Positions 23,156 to 32,868 of a stretch of 64,000 nt of DNA are shown piece after piece. Numbering within the stretch: the first letter of the stretch is position 1; each line of letters opens with the position of its first letter. Under the pieces are notes generated by a model. It searched no databases and was not told the DNA's origin. It saw only the letters and a list, made by a program, of their open reading frames with translations. The DNA lies in the NCBI RefSeq assembly GCF_007747215.1, contig NZ_CP036273.1:4076322-4140321 (forward strand). The letters are read 5' to 3'. The stretch is from Urbifossiella limnaea (lineage in GTDB: Bacteria; Planctomycetota; Planctomycetia; Gemmatales; Gemmataceae). A program made the position numbers and the translations under genes.

Positions 23156-24540
23156 TTCGTCTCCTCTCCCTGCTCGTCGTCGTGGGCTCCGCCCTGCCCG
23201 CGACCGCGGGCGAACTCACCGTCGGGTTCGGCGAAGCCGACGTCACGCCGGCTATCGGGAAGCAGCCTGTGTTCCTCGCCGGGTTCGGGCAGAACCGACT
23301 GGCAAAGTCGGTCCACGACCCGCTCATGGCCCGCGCCGTCGTCCTCGCCGACGGCGGCGACAAGGTCGCGCTCGTGTCCGTGGACGTGGTCGGCCTGTTC
23401 CTGCCGTTCGTGGAATCGGTGCGGGCGAAGCTGCCGGGGTTCAAGTACGTACTCGTGTCGGCCACCCACAACCACGAGGGCCCGGACACGATGGGCCTGT
23501 GGGGGCCGAACCCGCTCCAGCCCGGCATCGACCGCGACTACCTCGGCCGCGTGCAAGTCGCTTGCGTCGAAGCGGTGACGGCCGCGGACAAGGCCCGCGC
23601 GCCCGCCGCCGCCCGCATCGGCACCGCGAAGGCGCCCGAGCTGTTGCGCGACAGCCGGCTGCCGGTCGTACTCCACGACGAACTCGTCGCCCTGCGCTTC
23701 CACGACCCGAAGACGCAGGCGCCGCGCGGCGTCGTCATGCAGTGGAACTGCCACCCCGAGACGCTGGACAGCCGCAACACCGCGGTCACGGCCGACTTCG
23801 TGGGCTACACCGTCGGCCACCTGCGGGCGTCGCAGAAGTGCCCCGTCGTGTACCTCACCGGCACCGTCGGCGGGCTCATGACGCAGCTCGGCCTCAGCGT
23901 GAAGGACGACGCCGGCCGGGAGCTGAAGGACGGCACGTTCGAGAAGGCCGAGCGCTACGGCACGCTCGTCGGACAGGCCGCCGACCGTGCGCTGAAGGCC
24001 GCCGTTCCGCTGGAGCTGACGCCGTTCGACGTGCGCCGGCGCGACGTGCTCGTCCCGATGGAGAACCCCGTCTACCGGCTCGCGTACCAACTCGACGTGC
24101 TGAAGCGGCAGATTTATCAGTGGGACGGCGACCCGACGCCGCCCAAGATGGTGCCGACCACGAACCTGGAGAAGCCCGTCGCGGTGAAGACGGAGGTGGG
24201 CTACCTCAGGCTCGGCGAGTTGGAACTCGCCGCGATCCCCGGCGAGATTTACCCGGAGCTGGTGCTCGGCAAGGTGGTCGAGAAGGCGGAGCCGGGCGCC
24301 GACTTCCCCGACGCCCCGGCCGAGCCGGGTGTTTACGATCAAATGCGCGGCAAGCACCGGATGTTGGTCGGCCTGGCGAACGACGAGCTGGGGTACTTCG
24401 TGCCGAAGCGGCAGTGGGACGAGCGACCGCCGTTCTGCTACGGCCGGCGGTCCGCTCAGTACGGCGAGCTGAATAGTGTCGGCGCCGAGGCGGCGCCGAT
24501 CATTTGTGGCACGTTCCGGCGGCTGGCACGGGGCGAATAG
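23152..24540 (+). CDS. Neutral/alkaline ceramidase-like exported protein
   Basis: A 462-residue protein with a signal peptide (about residues 1-20, ending 'LPATAG'). The body has the neutral-ceramidase N-terminal domain pattern: 'VGFGEADVTP', 'HDPLMARAVVLADGG', 'VSATHNHEGPD' (zinc-binding His pair) and 'QWNCHPETLDSRNTAVTADFVGY'. True ceramidases are about 650-750 residues with a C-terminal beta domain; this protein lacks that domain, as do many planctomycete members whose substrates are unknown. I chose GTG 23152, which overlaps the previous stop and has GGGAG 8 nt upstream; a GTG at 23143 is in frame. Coupling with the isomerase gene suggests breakdown of a glyco- or lipid conjugate, as inference. 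Confidence 0.82.
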   Translation: MIRLLSLLVVVGSALPATAGELTVGFGEADVTPAIGKQPVFLAGFGQNRLAKSVHDPLMARAVVLADGGDKVALVSVDVVGLFLPFVESVRAKLPGFKYVLVSATHNHEGPDTMGLWGPNPLQPGIDRDYLGRVQVACVEAVTAADKARAPAAARIGTAKAPELLRDSRLPVVLHDELVALRFHDPKTQAPRGVVMQWNCHPETLDSRNTAVTADFVGYTVGHLRASQKCPVVYLTGTVGGLMTQLGLSVKDDAGRELKDGTFEKAERYGTLVGQAADRALKAAVPLELTPFDVRRRDVLVPMENPVYRLAYQLDVLKRQIYQWDGDPTPPKMVPTTNLEKPVAVKTEVGYLRLGELELAAIPGEIYPELVLGKVVEKAEPGADFPDAPAEPGVYDQMRGKHRMLVGLANDELGYFVPKRQWDERPPFCYGRRSAQYGELNSVGAEAAPIICGTFRRLARGE

Positions 24541-24553
24541 CCCCGCGCCGCCG

Positions 24554-27500
24554 TCAGTCGCTGGCCCCGACGAAGATGCCGAAGTTGAACCCGACGTCGA
24601 AGGCGTCCTGCCGGCGGATCTCGGCCAGCGTCGGGAACAGGGCGTTCGTCTCCGGGTTGACGCCGGTCACCTTGTACGTCCTGACCACCGCGTCGCCGCC
24701 CGGCCCGAGGCCGGTCACGACGTCGGCCACGCCGTCGCCGTCAGTGTCGGCCGCGGCGACCCGCACCCCCGCCCCGATCGGCGACGAGGGGAGGCCCGGG
24801 TTGAACGGGTCGTTGATGTAGAAGTCGCTCAGCACCGCCCGGTTGATCCCGCTGAAGACGCGGACCTGGGCCTGCTCCCCGGCCCCGGAGCCGGCGATCA
24901 CGTCCGCGAACCCGTCGCCGTTCACGTCGGCCCCGGCGGCGCTAAACCCGGCCCGGCTGTTCGGGTTGAACACGAAGAAGCTCGCCAGCAGGCCGGACGT
25001 GACGCCGTCCACCACCACCACCCGCGGGCCGCCGCCCTCGCCGGCGCTCGTGATCAGGTCCGGCACGCCGTCGCCGTTCACGTCGCCGGCGGCCACCGAC
25101 ACGCCGCCGCGGAACGACATTTCGTACGGGAACACGTCGCGGATCGCGGCCCCGTCGCGGCCGCTGATGACCCGGACGCGCGGGCCGCCGCCGGGGCCGG
25201 TGCCGAGGATGAAGTCGCCGAACCCGTCCAAGTCCACGTCGCCGACGGCCACCGTCACGCCGCCGCGGAACGACTCTTCGTAGCCGAAGAAGTCGTACAG
25301 CTTCTCGCCGGTCAGGCCGTCGTAGGCGGCCACCCGCGGGCCGCCGCCCGGCCCGGCGCCGACCACCACGTCGGCGATGCCGTCGCCGTTCACGTCGCCG
25401 CTGGCGACCTTGAGCCCGTCGAAGAAGTTCTCGAACGGCGTCACCTCGTAGCGGAACGCGCCGGTGATGCGGTCGAACACCCGGAACGTCGAGGGGTAGC
25501 CCGTGTCGCTGCCGACGACGACCGCGCCGGCGCCCGGCACCGCCGGCACGCCCGACTCGAACCCGAGCACGCCGGCCGAGGAGCCGTCGGCGCGGGCGGT
25601 GACACGGACCTGTGTCGGCCCGAGGCTCGGGTCGGTCACGAGCTGGGCGTCGGACCCACCAGGGGCGCTCAGCACGAGCCGGTCGCCGGGCCGGGCCGAG
25701 GGGCTCGGCAGCATGCCGTCGGCGACTAGGTTGAACGTCAGAGAGGTCGGCAGGTCGAACGTGTCGCCCTCGTTGCCGCGCTCGTTACCACCCGCGACGT
25801 AGAGCGTCGAGAACGTCTGGAAGCCGTTCGTGAAGCCGATCCGCACCGGCAGCAGCGGGCCGGCCGCGGCGCTCACGAACGACACCTGCTGCTCGGTGAC
25901 GGTAATGCGGTCGCGGCCGTCGCCCACGACCCCCTCGCCGAACGCCGACTGGAGGCCGGGGGCGCTGGTGCCCACGACCGTAAGCACGTCGTCGTCGCCC
26001 GAGTTGTCCGGGTCGCCGTTCACCGTGAACGAGCCGAGGGCGAACCCGCCGACGGTGACCCCGTTGATGCGGGCGCCGCCGCCGGTCGGCCCGGTCGGGG
26101 AGTAGACGATGCCGGAGCCCGGGTCGGTCGGCGTGCCGAGCGACGTGCCGGAGATGTCGAGCGCGGTAAACGTGTTGGTGCCGCCGCGGCCGTCAAACAG
26201 GAACTGCTCCAGGGTGTCGAACGCCACCTGGATGTTCGCGGGCGTCAGGCCGAGTACGTCACCCGTCTGCGGGCCGACCACTCGGGCGGTGACCGACTCG
26301 TTGGCAGCATTGCCGTTGAACCGGAAGGTGTCGGTGCCGGCCCCGCCGCGGACGACGAGGTTGGCGGTGATCGTGCCGTTGGCGGCCATGGTCGGCGCGT
26401 CGGCGGCCACGTTCACCACGTCGTCACCCGAGCCGCCGTCGATGGTGAGGGCGTAGGCGAGCGAGCGGACGTTGAACGTGTCCGCCGCCGCGCCGCCGAT
26501 GAGTACGTCCACGCCCGAGTAGTTCAGGGGCAGGCCGGTCGCCGAAACGTACGTCCCGCCGGTGCCGTTGTGGGTGAACGTACCGGCGACGCCCGGGGTG
26601 ATGAGGGTGTCGCCGCCGCCGAAGGCGTAGCCGGTGAACCCGTCGATGTTGATGAACCCCTTGGCGGCCGGGGCGGCGACGCCGGTCGTGTTGCCGTAGA
26701 ACCCGTCGACCCCGCCCACGTCGGTGCTGGCGCCGAGCAAGAGGACGGAAATGCCGGTGAACCGGGCGGACGTGTCAATGGCGTCGAGCCCGGCGCCGCC
26801 GTTGATGGTACCGACCAGCGACGCAGCACCGGTGAACGAGAAGGTATCGGCCCCGACGCCGCCGACGACGTTCTCGATCCCCTGGAAGTCGAAGTCGGTC
26901 GTGGGGGTGTCGCCCGTGCCGACGCCGGCGCCGGTGAACCGCCACGCCGTCGCCGCGTCCGGCCCCACGACGGTGTCGTTGCCGAACCCGCCGATGACGC
27001 TCACGACCTTGCTCACGCCCGGCGAGATGATGAACGTCTCGTCGTCGGAGGTGCCCACGAGGCGGATGGAGTCGATGCGGTCGACCCGGTCGCGGTAGTA
27101 GAGCACGTCCTGACTGGTGGCCGGGTCGCGTACGTACACCTCGATGGCTGGCACGTTCGTCCCGGCCGTGCGGTCGAACACGCTCGCCTGCTTCACGGTG
27201 ATGACGTCGGGCACGCCGTCGAACCCGGCGAACTGGTACTGCATGTCCAGCGTGAGTGGGTAGCGGTTCTGGGTCGGCACCCCGCTGACCAGGACAACGC
27301 CGTTGGCCTGATTCATGATGTCCGCCTCGTACCGTGACAGGCGGGTGTTGAACGACAGGCTGCCGAACGGGAAGATGCGGCCGCCGGAGTTCGGCGGGTT
27401 CTGGCCGTAGGATACGACCGAGATGGCGGCGAGGCTGCCGTCAGCCAGTTGCACAAATCCCGCGCTGCCGGAGTCGCCCTGACCCTCACTACTGTCCGGC

Positions 27501-28792
27501 TGTGTAGCGACGAAGTCGCTGCGGAGCGTGGCCTTGTCGACCGCGTCGTGCACGTTCGACCCGGCCCGGAGCGGGCGGAACCCGCCGTCCATGATCGTCG
27601 CCACCTTCACCGTGCCAGTGCCGCCCTGGAGCCCGGCGGGGTTTGCGGTGAGGAGCGGGATGTCGAAGCCGATCTGGTCGAACACGATCTGGTAGGTGCC
27701 GGTGTTGATCCCGGTCGAGGGGGCGCGGACGGTGACCTCGCCGGGGCCGGCCGCGCCGAGGTTCTGCAGGGCTTGCTGGATGCGGTCGGCGGTGGCGGTC
27801 GGGTTTGCCGGGTCGAACACGATTGGGGCGGTGGCGGTGGGGCCGTAGGAAAGCGTGAAGTTGCCCCCGGCGGCGTCGATGGTCAGCCGCTGGGCCTCGG
27901 GGTCGATCAGGCCGTTGACCAGCGTAGTGCTCGTGACCGTGCCGAAGTTCCCGTTCAGCACCAGCGGGTCGGGGTTGTACTGCTGGAACTGGATCCGGGG
28001 GTAGTTGACCAGCGGCAGGAACAGGATTTCAAAGCTCCGCTGGGTGGCGGTCGGAGCCAGCGGGCCGGTGTAGATGGAGCTCACGAGCGTGTTGAACCCA
28101 ATCGCCGCCAGTGCGTTCTGAATCTGGATCGCGGTCGGGTTGAATGGGAGCGGGGCAGTGGTGACCGGTCCCCCACTGGGCCCCTGCACTACGAGTTGGA
28201 ACTGCCCGCCGTTCCCGCTGATGGTGATCCGCTGCAACTCTTCGTTATTCGACTGTCCGGTGAACCCGGTGCCGGTGAGGCCGAACCCGGCCATGTAGTA
28301 CGTCTGGCCGATCTCCGACCGCTGGGCGGTCTGGCCGGCGGTGTACATGGCGTAGTCTTCGACCCCGAACGGGGCCACGGCAGCGAGCGTGACGAGCGAC
28401 ACGTCGCCCACGCCGTCGCTGACGTTCCCCGTCCACTCCGGGTGGTTCCAGACCTCGATAACCGGGATCTGCACGCGGTCGAGGTTCCCGTCCGGGAGGC
28501 GGCGGAAGAAGGTGATGATGTCGCCGACCTGCGGGTCGACGTGGGCGGCGGTGACGATGTGGCGGCTGCCGACCACGAACGCGCCGCGGTCCAGGAGGAA
28601 CCCGGTGCCCCCGCTGCCGACGGCGACCACACCCGTGAAGTCGGGCCGCTCGGTCTGCCCCGGCGGAATCGGGGCGGCGGGAACGACCGGATCGTCGACA
28701 TCCGCGAGGACGGGAACGTCAAAACCCCCGAGGACCGGCGTAACCCGGTCTTCCAGCAGGTTGAGTTCCAGGCGGCTGCGGCGGCGGGTCAT
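24554..28792 (-). CDS. Very large extracellular trypsin-like protein with adhesin-type inserts and FG-GAP repeats
   Basis: A 1412-residue protein. It opens with 'RRRSRLELNLLEDRVTP', the LE-x-RxxP-type N-terminus common on large exported planctomycete proteins. A trypsin-like serine protease domain follows: His84 in 'VTAAH', Asp130 in 'GDVSLVTL' and Ser441 in 'GDSGSAGF'. Between Asp130 and Ser441 lie two copies of a roughly 100-residue beta repeat (about 187-293 and 299-403; each with 'QIQNALAAIG' or 'RIQQALQNLG'). The middle (about 560-1060) has beta-rich, hemolysin- or cadherin-like segments. The last 330 residues hold five FG-GAP/VCBS units of the form 'GDVNGDGxxDxxxGxGxGGGPxV' that should bind calcium. 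The ATG at 28792 has CAGGAG 8 nt upstream. Probably a surface adhesin with protease activity. Single gene, no operon partners. Confidence 0.88.
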   Translation of the reverse strand: MTRRRSRLELNLLEDRVTPVLGGFDVPVLADVDDPVVPAAPIPPGQTERPDFTGVVAVGSGGTGFLLDRGAFVVGSRHIVTAAHVDPQVGDIITFFRRLPDGNLDRVQIPVIEVWNHPEWTGNVSDGVGDVSLVTLAAVAPFGVEDYAMYTAGQTAQRSEIGQTYYMAGFGLTGTGFTGQSNNEELQRITISGNGGQFQLVVQGPSGGPVTTAPLPFNPTAIQIQNALAAIGFNTLVSSIYTGPLAPTATQRSFEILFLPLVNYPRIQFQQYNPDPLVLNGNFGTVTSTTLVNGLIDPEAQRLTIDAAGGNFTLSYGPTATAPIVFDPANPTATADRIQQALQNLGAAGPGEVTVRAPSTGINTGTYQIVFDQIGFDIPLLTANPAGLQGGTGTVKVATIMDGGFRPLRAGSNVHDAVDKATLRSDFVATQPDSSEGQGDSGSAGFVQLADGSLAAISVVSYGQNPPNSGGRIFPFGSLSFNTRLSRYEADIMNQANGVVLVSGVPTQNRYPLTLDMQYQFAGFDGVPDVITVKQASVFDRTAGTNVPAIEVYVRDPATSQDVLYYRDRVDRIDSIRLVGTSDDETFIISPGVSKVVSVIGGFGNDTVVGPDAATAWRFTGAGVGTGDTPTTDFDFQGIENVVGGVGADTFSFTGAASLVGTINGGAGLDAIDTSARFTGISVLLLGASTDVGGVDGFYGNTTGVAAPAAKGFINIDGFTGYAFGGGDTLITPGVAGTFTHNGTGGTYVSATGLPLNYSGVDVLIGGAAADTFNVRSLAYALTIDGGSGDDVVNVAADAPTMAANGTITANLVVRGGAGTDTFRFNGNAANESVTARVVGPQTGDVLGLTPANIQVAFDTLEQFLFDGRGGTNTFTALDISGTSLGTPTDPGSGIVYSPTGPTGGGARINGVTVGGFALGSFTVNGDPDNSGDDDVLTVVGTSAPGLQSAFGEGVVGDGRDRITVTEQQVSFVSAAAGPLLPVRIGFTNGFQTFSTLYVAGGNERGNEGDTFDLPTSLTFNLVADGMLPSPSARPGDRLVLSAPGGSDAQLVTDPSLGPTQVRVTARADGSSAGVLGFESGVPAVPGAGAVVVGSDTGYPSTFRVFDRITGAFRYEVTPFENFFDGLKVASGDVNGDGIADVVVGAGPGGGPRVAAYDGLTGEKLYDFFGYEESFRGGVTVAVGDVDLDGFGDFILGTGPGGGPRVRVISGRDGAAIRDVFPYEMSFRGGVSVAAGDVNGDGVPDLITSAGEGGGPRVVVVDGVTSGLLASFFVFNPNSRAGFSAAGADVNGDGFADVIAGSGAGEQAQVRVFSGINRAVLSDFYINDPFNPGLPSSPIGAGVRVAAADTDGDGVADVVTGLGPGGDAVVRTYKVTGVNPETNALFPTLAEIRRQDAFDVGFNFGIFVGASD

Positions 28793-29045
28793 GAAGTCCA
28801 CTCCTGGCAACCCGGACGCAGGGCCGGGACAGCGTGCAACGGCGGACCGGGCGCGGCGCGAACGAGGGGTCCGAAATGTCCGTACCACACCCACCGCACC
28901 CGGGGCGTGTCATTCCGACGACGCGACCCCGGCGTTGGATGGGTCCGCCGGTGAATCGGTCCCACCCCCGGCAATTTTCCCCGCCCCGACAACCCGTACG
29001 GCCGGCCGCGCCCGGATTTCTCCCCCCGCCGGCCTCGCCAGCGGG

Positions 29046-29051
29046 TAGACT
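29046..29051 (+). promoter_or_regulatory. Candidate -10 box (TAGACT) for the PSD1 operon
   Basis: TAGACT ends 39 nt before the ATG at 29091, the same spacing as other TAGAAT-like hexamers in this window. Apart from this I see no other feature in the 298-bp divergent gap 28793-29090. Confidence 0.4.
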
Positions 29052-29090
29052 AAAGACACCGCCAGCGCCCCCCTCCCGGACCGGCCTGCC

Positions 29091-31400
29091 ATGTCGACCC
29101 GCCTCGTAGTCACCCTCGCCGCGCTGTTTGCCGCCGCCCCCGCGGCGTCGGCCCAGCCGGTGGACTTCAACCGCGACGTACGACCCATCCTGTCCAACAA
29201 TTGCTTCGCCTGCCACGGCCCCGACGAGAAGGAGCGCAAAGGCGACTTACGGCTCGACACCAAGGACGGCGCGCTCGGCGCGATCGTCCCCGGCAACCCC
29301 GCCAAGAGTGAGCTCCTGGCACGGGTCCGGAGCCCGGAGCCGTCCGAGGTCATGCCGCCGGCCAAGTCGGGGAAGAAGCTGACGCCCCGCGAGATCGACA
29401 TCCTCGACCGCTGGGTGAAACAGGGCGGCGGCTACGCCCCGCACTGGGCCTACGTGCCGCCGACGCGGCCGGCCGTGCCGGCGACGAAACACGCGACTTC
29501 CACACCGATCGACTCGTTCCTGTTCTACCGGCTGGAGCGAGAGGGGTTGAACCCCCAGCCCGATGCCGATCGCTACGCCCTGCTCCGCCGTGTCAGCCTC
29601 GACCTGACCGGCGTCCCGCCGACGTGGGCCGAGGCCGCGGAGTTCGCCCGCGACAACGGGAAGGCGGCTTACGAGCGGCAGGTGGATCGGCTCCTGGCGA
29701 GCCCGCGGTTCGGCGAGCACTGGGCGCGGCTGTGGCTCGACCTGGCCCGCTACGCCGACAGCGCCGGCTACGCCGACGACCCGCCGCGGACGATCTGGAA
29801 GTACCGCGACTACGTCATCCGGGCGTTCAACGACAACCTCCCGTTCGACCGGTTCACCGTCGAGCAGCTGGCCGGCGACCTGTTGCCGAACCCGACCGAG
29901 GACCAGCTGACCGCGACGGCGTTCCACCGCAACACGCTCACGAACAACGAGGGCGGCACGAACGACGAGGAGTTCCGCAACGTCGCCGTGGTGGACCGCG
30001 TGAACACGACGTTCACCGTGTGGATGGGCACGTCGATCGCGTGCGCCCAGTGCCACACGCACAAGTACGACCCGCTGACGCAGCGCGAGTTCTTCGGCCT
30101 GTTCGCGTTCTTCAACAACACCGCCGACGCCGACCGCAGCGACGAGTCGCCACTGCAAGAGTTCTGGGTTCCGGAGACGCGCGAAAAGCGCCGCCGCGCC
30201 GAGGCCGAGGTCGCGTCGCTGGAGACAATTCTCAAGGGGGTAAAGGCCGACCAGCTGAAGGCCGACCGCGACCGGCTCGCCACGCTGAAAAAGCAGTTGC
30301 CCGAGCTCAAGCCGCTGGCGACGGTGCCGGTCCTGAAGGAGTTGCCGCAAGGCCAGCGCCGTGTGACGAAGCTGCAGTTCCGAGGCAATTTCATGGACCT
30401 GGGCGAGGTCGTGACCGAGGGCGTCCCGGCCGCCCTTCACCCCCTCCCGGCCGGCGAGAAGAGCCGGCTGACCCTGGCAAAGTGGGTCGTGAGCAAGGAC
30501 AACCCGCTGACCGCCCGCGTGGTGGCGAACCGCTTCTGGGAGCAGATTTTCGGTACGGGCCTGGTCCGCACGAGCGAAGAGTTCGGCGCCCAGGGCGAAC
30601 TGCCGAGCCACCCCGAACTGCTGGACTGGCTCGCCGTCGAGTTGCAATCCGACTGGAACGTCAAGCGGTTCCTCCGGCTGCTGGTCACGTCGGCGGCGTA
30701 CCGGCAGTCGTCGAAGGTGACGCCGGCGCTGGTCGAGCGCGACCCCGAGAACCGGCTGCTGGCCCGCGGCCCGCGGGTGCGGTTATCCGCCGAGATGGTG
30801 CGCGACCAGGCACTTGCCGCCGCCGGGCTGCTGAGCCCGAAGGTGCTCGGCCCGTCGGTGAAGCCGCCGCAACCGAGTCTGGGGCTGAGCGCGGCGTTCG
30901 GCCGCTCGATCGACTGGCAGCCGAGCACCGGCGAAGACCGTTACCGCCGCGGCGTTTACACCGAGTGGCGGCGGTCGAACCCGTACCCGTCGATGAGCAC
31001 GTTCGACGCCCCCAACCGCGACGCCTGCACCGTCCGCCGGGCCCGCACGAACACGCCGCTGCAAGCCCTCGTGACGATGAACGACCCGGTCTACGTGGAG
31101 GCCGCGCAGGGGCTCGCCCGCCGCGTCCTCCGCGAGGGCGGGGCGACACCGGCGGAGCGAGCCGCGTACGCTGTTCGCACCGCACTGACCCGCCCGCCGA
31201 CCGACACCGAGGTGGCGCGGCTCGTGAAGTTGTACACGGACGCCCGTGCTGCGTTCGACAAGGACCGCGGCCGTGCGGCGCAGTTCGCCACGAACCCGTT
31301 GGGGGCGCTCCCCGCGGGCGTGGACGCCGCCGACGCCGCCGCGTGGACGACGGTGGCGAGCGTGCTGCTGAACCTGGACGAGATGTTCATGAAGCGCTGA
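29091..31400 (+). CDS. PSD1 and planctomycete cytochrome C domain-containing protein (DUF1549/DUF1553)
   Basis: A 769-residue exported protein of a class greatly expanded in Planctomycetes. A signal peptide ends at about residue 21 ('ASAQ'). A PSCyt1 cytochrome domain carries the heme site C38-F-A-C41-H42 with 'VMPP' downstream. DUF1549 (about 135-340) includes 'RVSLDLTGVPPT', 'WARLWLDLARYADS' and a second CxxCH at 318-322 ('CAQCHTHKYDP'). DUF1553 (about 465-700) has 'NPLTARVVANRFWEQIFGTGLVRT' and 'TNTPLQALVTMNDPVYVEAAQ'. It is followed 20 nt later by a DUF1501 gene, the classic pairing. The pair is thought to act in periplasmic breakdown of complex carbon, but the reaction is not established. 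Slightly shorter than many relatives, which often have a concanavalin-like insert. Confidence 0.95.
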   Translation: MSTRLVVTLAALFAAAPAASAQPVDFNRDVRPILSNNCFACHGPDEKERKGDLRLDTKDGALGAIVPGNPAKSELLARVRSPEPSEVMPPAKSGKKLTPREIDILDRWVKQGGGYAPHWAYVPPTRPAVPATKHATSTPIDSFLFYRLEREGLNPQPDADRYALLRRVSLDLTGVPPTWAEAAEFARDNGKAAYERQVDRLLASPRFGEHWARLWLDLARYADSAGYADDPPRTIWKYRDYVIRAFNDNLPFDRFTVEQLAGDLLPNPTEDQLTATAFHRNTLTNNEGGTNDEEFRNVAVVDRVNTTFTVWMGTSIACAQCHTHKYDPLTQREFFGLFAFFNNTADADRSDESPLQEFWVPETREKRRRAEAEVASLETILKGVKADQLKADRDRLATLKKQLPELKPLATVPVLKELPQGQRRVTKLQFRGNFMDLGEVVTEGVPAALHPLPAGEKSRLTLAKWVVSKDNPLTARVVANRFWEQIFGTGLVRTSEEFGAQGELPSHPELLDWLAVELQSDWNVKRFLRLLVTSAAYRQSSKVTPALVERDPENRLLARGPRVRLSAEMVRDQALAAAGLLSPKVLGPSVKPPQPSLGLSAAFGRSIDWQPSTGEDRYRRGVYTEWRRSNPYPSMSTFDAPNRDACTVRRARTNTPLQALVTMNDPVYVEAAQGLARRVLREGGATPAERAAYAVRTALTRPPTDTEVARLVKLYTDARAAFDKDRGRAAQFATNPLGALPAGVDAADAAAWTTVASVLLNLDEMFMKR

Positions 31401-31420
31401 CCCCGGCGCCCGGAGACCCG

Positions 31421-32854
31421 ATGCACCCCTCCCTGCTCGCCACCCGACGCCAGTTCCTCGGCGCGTCCGGCCTCGGCCTCGGCGCCCTCGCGCTGGCGGA
31501 TGTTGCCGGTGCCCAGGACATCCCGATCAACGCCGCCCGGCCGATGGCCCCGCGGGCGCCGCACTTCGCGCCGAAGGCGAAGCGCGTGATTTATCTCCAC
31601 ATGTCGGGCGCCCCGCCGCACCTCGACCTCCTCGACTACAAGCCCGAACTCGTCCGCCACGACGGCGAGAACTGCCCCGACGTGTACCTGCGCGGGAAGC
31701 GGTTCGCGTTCACGTCCGGCGTGCCGAAGCTACTCGGCACCAAGCAGCCGTTCCGGCGGCACGGCAAGAGCGGCGTGTGGATGTCCGACGCCATCCCCGG
31801 CCTGCACGCCGTCGCCGACGACGTGACCGTCATCCGCTCGATGAAGACCGACGAGTTCAACCACGCCCCAGCCGAGTTACTGCTGTACACCGGGTTCGCC
31901 CGCCAGGGCCGGCCGAGCTTCGGCTGCTGGACGACTTACGGCCTCGGCAGCGAGAACCAAAACCTCCCCGGCTTCGTGGTGCTCATCTCCAACGGCGTGC
32001 AGCCGAGCGGCGGCCAGGGCTGTTGGGGCAGCGGCTTCCTGCCGAGCGTTTTCCAGGGCGTGCAATGCCGCTCGCGCGGCGAACCCGTGCTGTACCTCTC
32101 CGACCCGCCCGGCCTCGACCGCGACACCCGTCGCATGGGCCTCGACGCCCTCCGCGACCTGAACGAGCAGCAGGCCGCCGAGCTCGGACACCCCGAGACG
32201 CACACCCGCATCGCGCAGTACGAGTTGGCCTTCCGGATGCAGATGAGCGCCACGGAGGTGATGGACATCGGCCGCGAGCCGGCGAAGGTGCTCGAGAGCT
32301 ACGGCGCGCAACCGGGGGCCGGCACGTTCGCCAACAACTGCCTGCTGGCCCGGCGGCTGGTCGAAGCCGGCGTGCGGTACGTGCAGCTGTTCGACTGGGG
32401 CTGGGACTTCCACGGTACGAACCCGAACGAGGACATCCGCGACGGCCTCACGCGCAAGGGGACGGTCACGTCCCGCGCTGTGGGGGCGCTCATCAAGGAC
32501 TTGAAGGCCCGCGGCCTCCTCGACGACACGCTCGTGATCTGGGGCGGCGAATTCGGCCGTACGCCGTTTCGCGAGGGCCGCACCGCCGGCGGCCAGGTGT
32601 TGGGGCGTGACCACTTCCCGGACTGCTTCTCGCTGATGCTCGCCGGCGGCGGCATCAAGGCCGGTCACACCCACGGCGAGAGCGACGAGCTCGGCTTTCG
32701 CGTCGGCCGCGATCAGGTCCACGTCCACGACCTGCAGGCGACGTTGCAGCACTGCCTCGGCTTCGACCACACCCGGCTGACGTACCGCTTCCAGGGCCGC
32801 GACTACCGGCTGACCGACGTACACGGCAAGGTCGTCCGCGACGTCCTCGCCTGA
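31421..32854 (+). CDS. DUF1501 domain-containing protein
   Basis: A 477-residue partner of the PSD1-type protein upstream. The N-terminus has a twin-arginine signal ('ATRRQFLGASGLGLGALALADVAGAQ'), so it is probably exported folded, perhaps with a metal. DUF1501 belongs to the alkaline-phosphatase/sulfatase-like superfamily: 'VIYLHMSGAPPHLDLLDYKP' near the start holds the first metal-type Asp and His, and 'WGGEFGRTPF' and 'GRDHFPDCFSLMLAGGGIKAG' near the end give further metal-type residues. The ATG at 31421 has GGAG at good spacing. No reaction has been proved for the family, to my knowledge. It is followed by an alpha/beta hydrolase 14 nt later, suggesting a four-gene periplasmic unit. Confidence 0.94.
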   Translation: MHPSLLATRRQFLGASGLGLGALALADVAGAQDIPINAARPMAPRAPHFAPKAKRVIYLHMSGAPPHLDLLDYKPELVRHDGENCPDVYLRGKRFAFTSGVPKLLGTKQPFRRHGKSGVWMSDAIPGLHAVADDVTVIRSMKTDEFNHAPAELLLYTGFARQGRPSFGCWTTYGLGSENQNLPGFVVLISNGVQPSGGQGCWGSGFLPSVFQGVQCRSRGEPVLYLSDPPGLDRDTRRMGLDALRDLNEQQAAELGHPETHTRIAQYELAFRMQMSATEVMDIGREPAKVLESYGAQPGAGTFANNCLLARRLVEAGVRYVQLFDWGWDFHGTNPNEDIRDGLTRKGTVTSRAVGALIKDLKARGLLDDTLVIWGGEFGRTPFREGRTAGGQVLGRDHFPDCFSLMLAGGGIKAGHTHGESDELGFRVGRDQVHVHDLQATLQHCLGFDHTRLTYRFQGRDYRLTDVHGKVVRDVLA

Positions 32855-32868
32855 CCGGGGAGGCTCCC

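Noticed and set aside
27449-28954. Plus-strand 501-codon frame inside the large protease gene
   Set aside because: Antisense shadow; the minus strand has the catalytic triad, FG-GAP units and a good ribosome site.
29624-31420. In-frame extension upstream of the DUF1501 gene through the PSD1 gene
   Set aside because: Only the part from ATG 31421 has a Tat signal and DUF1501 sequence; the rest is the PSD1 gene read in another frame.
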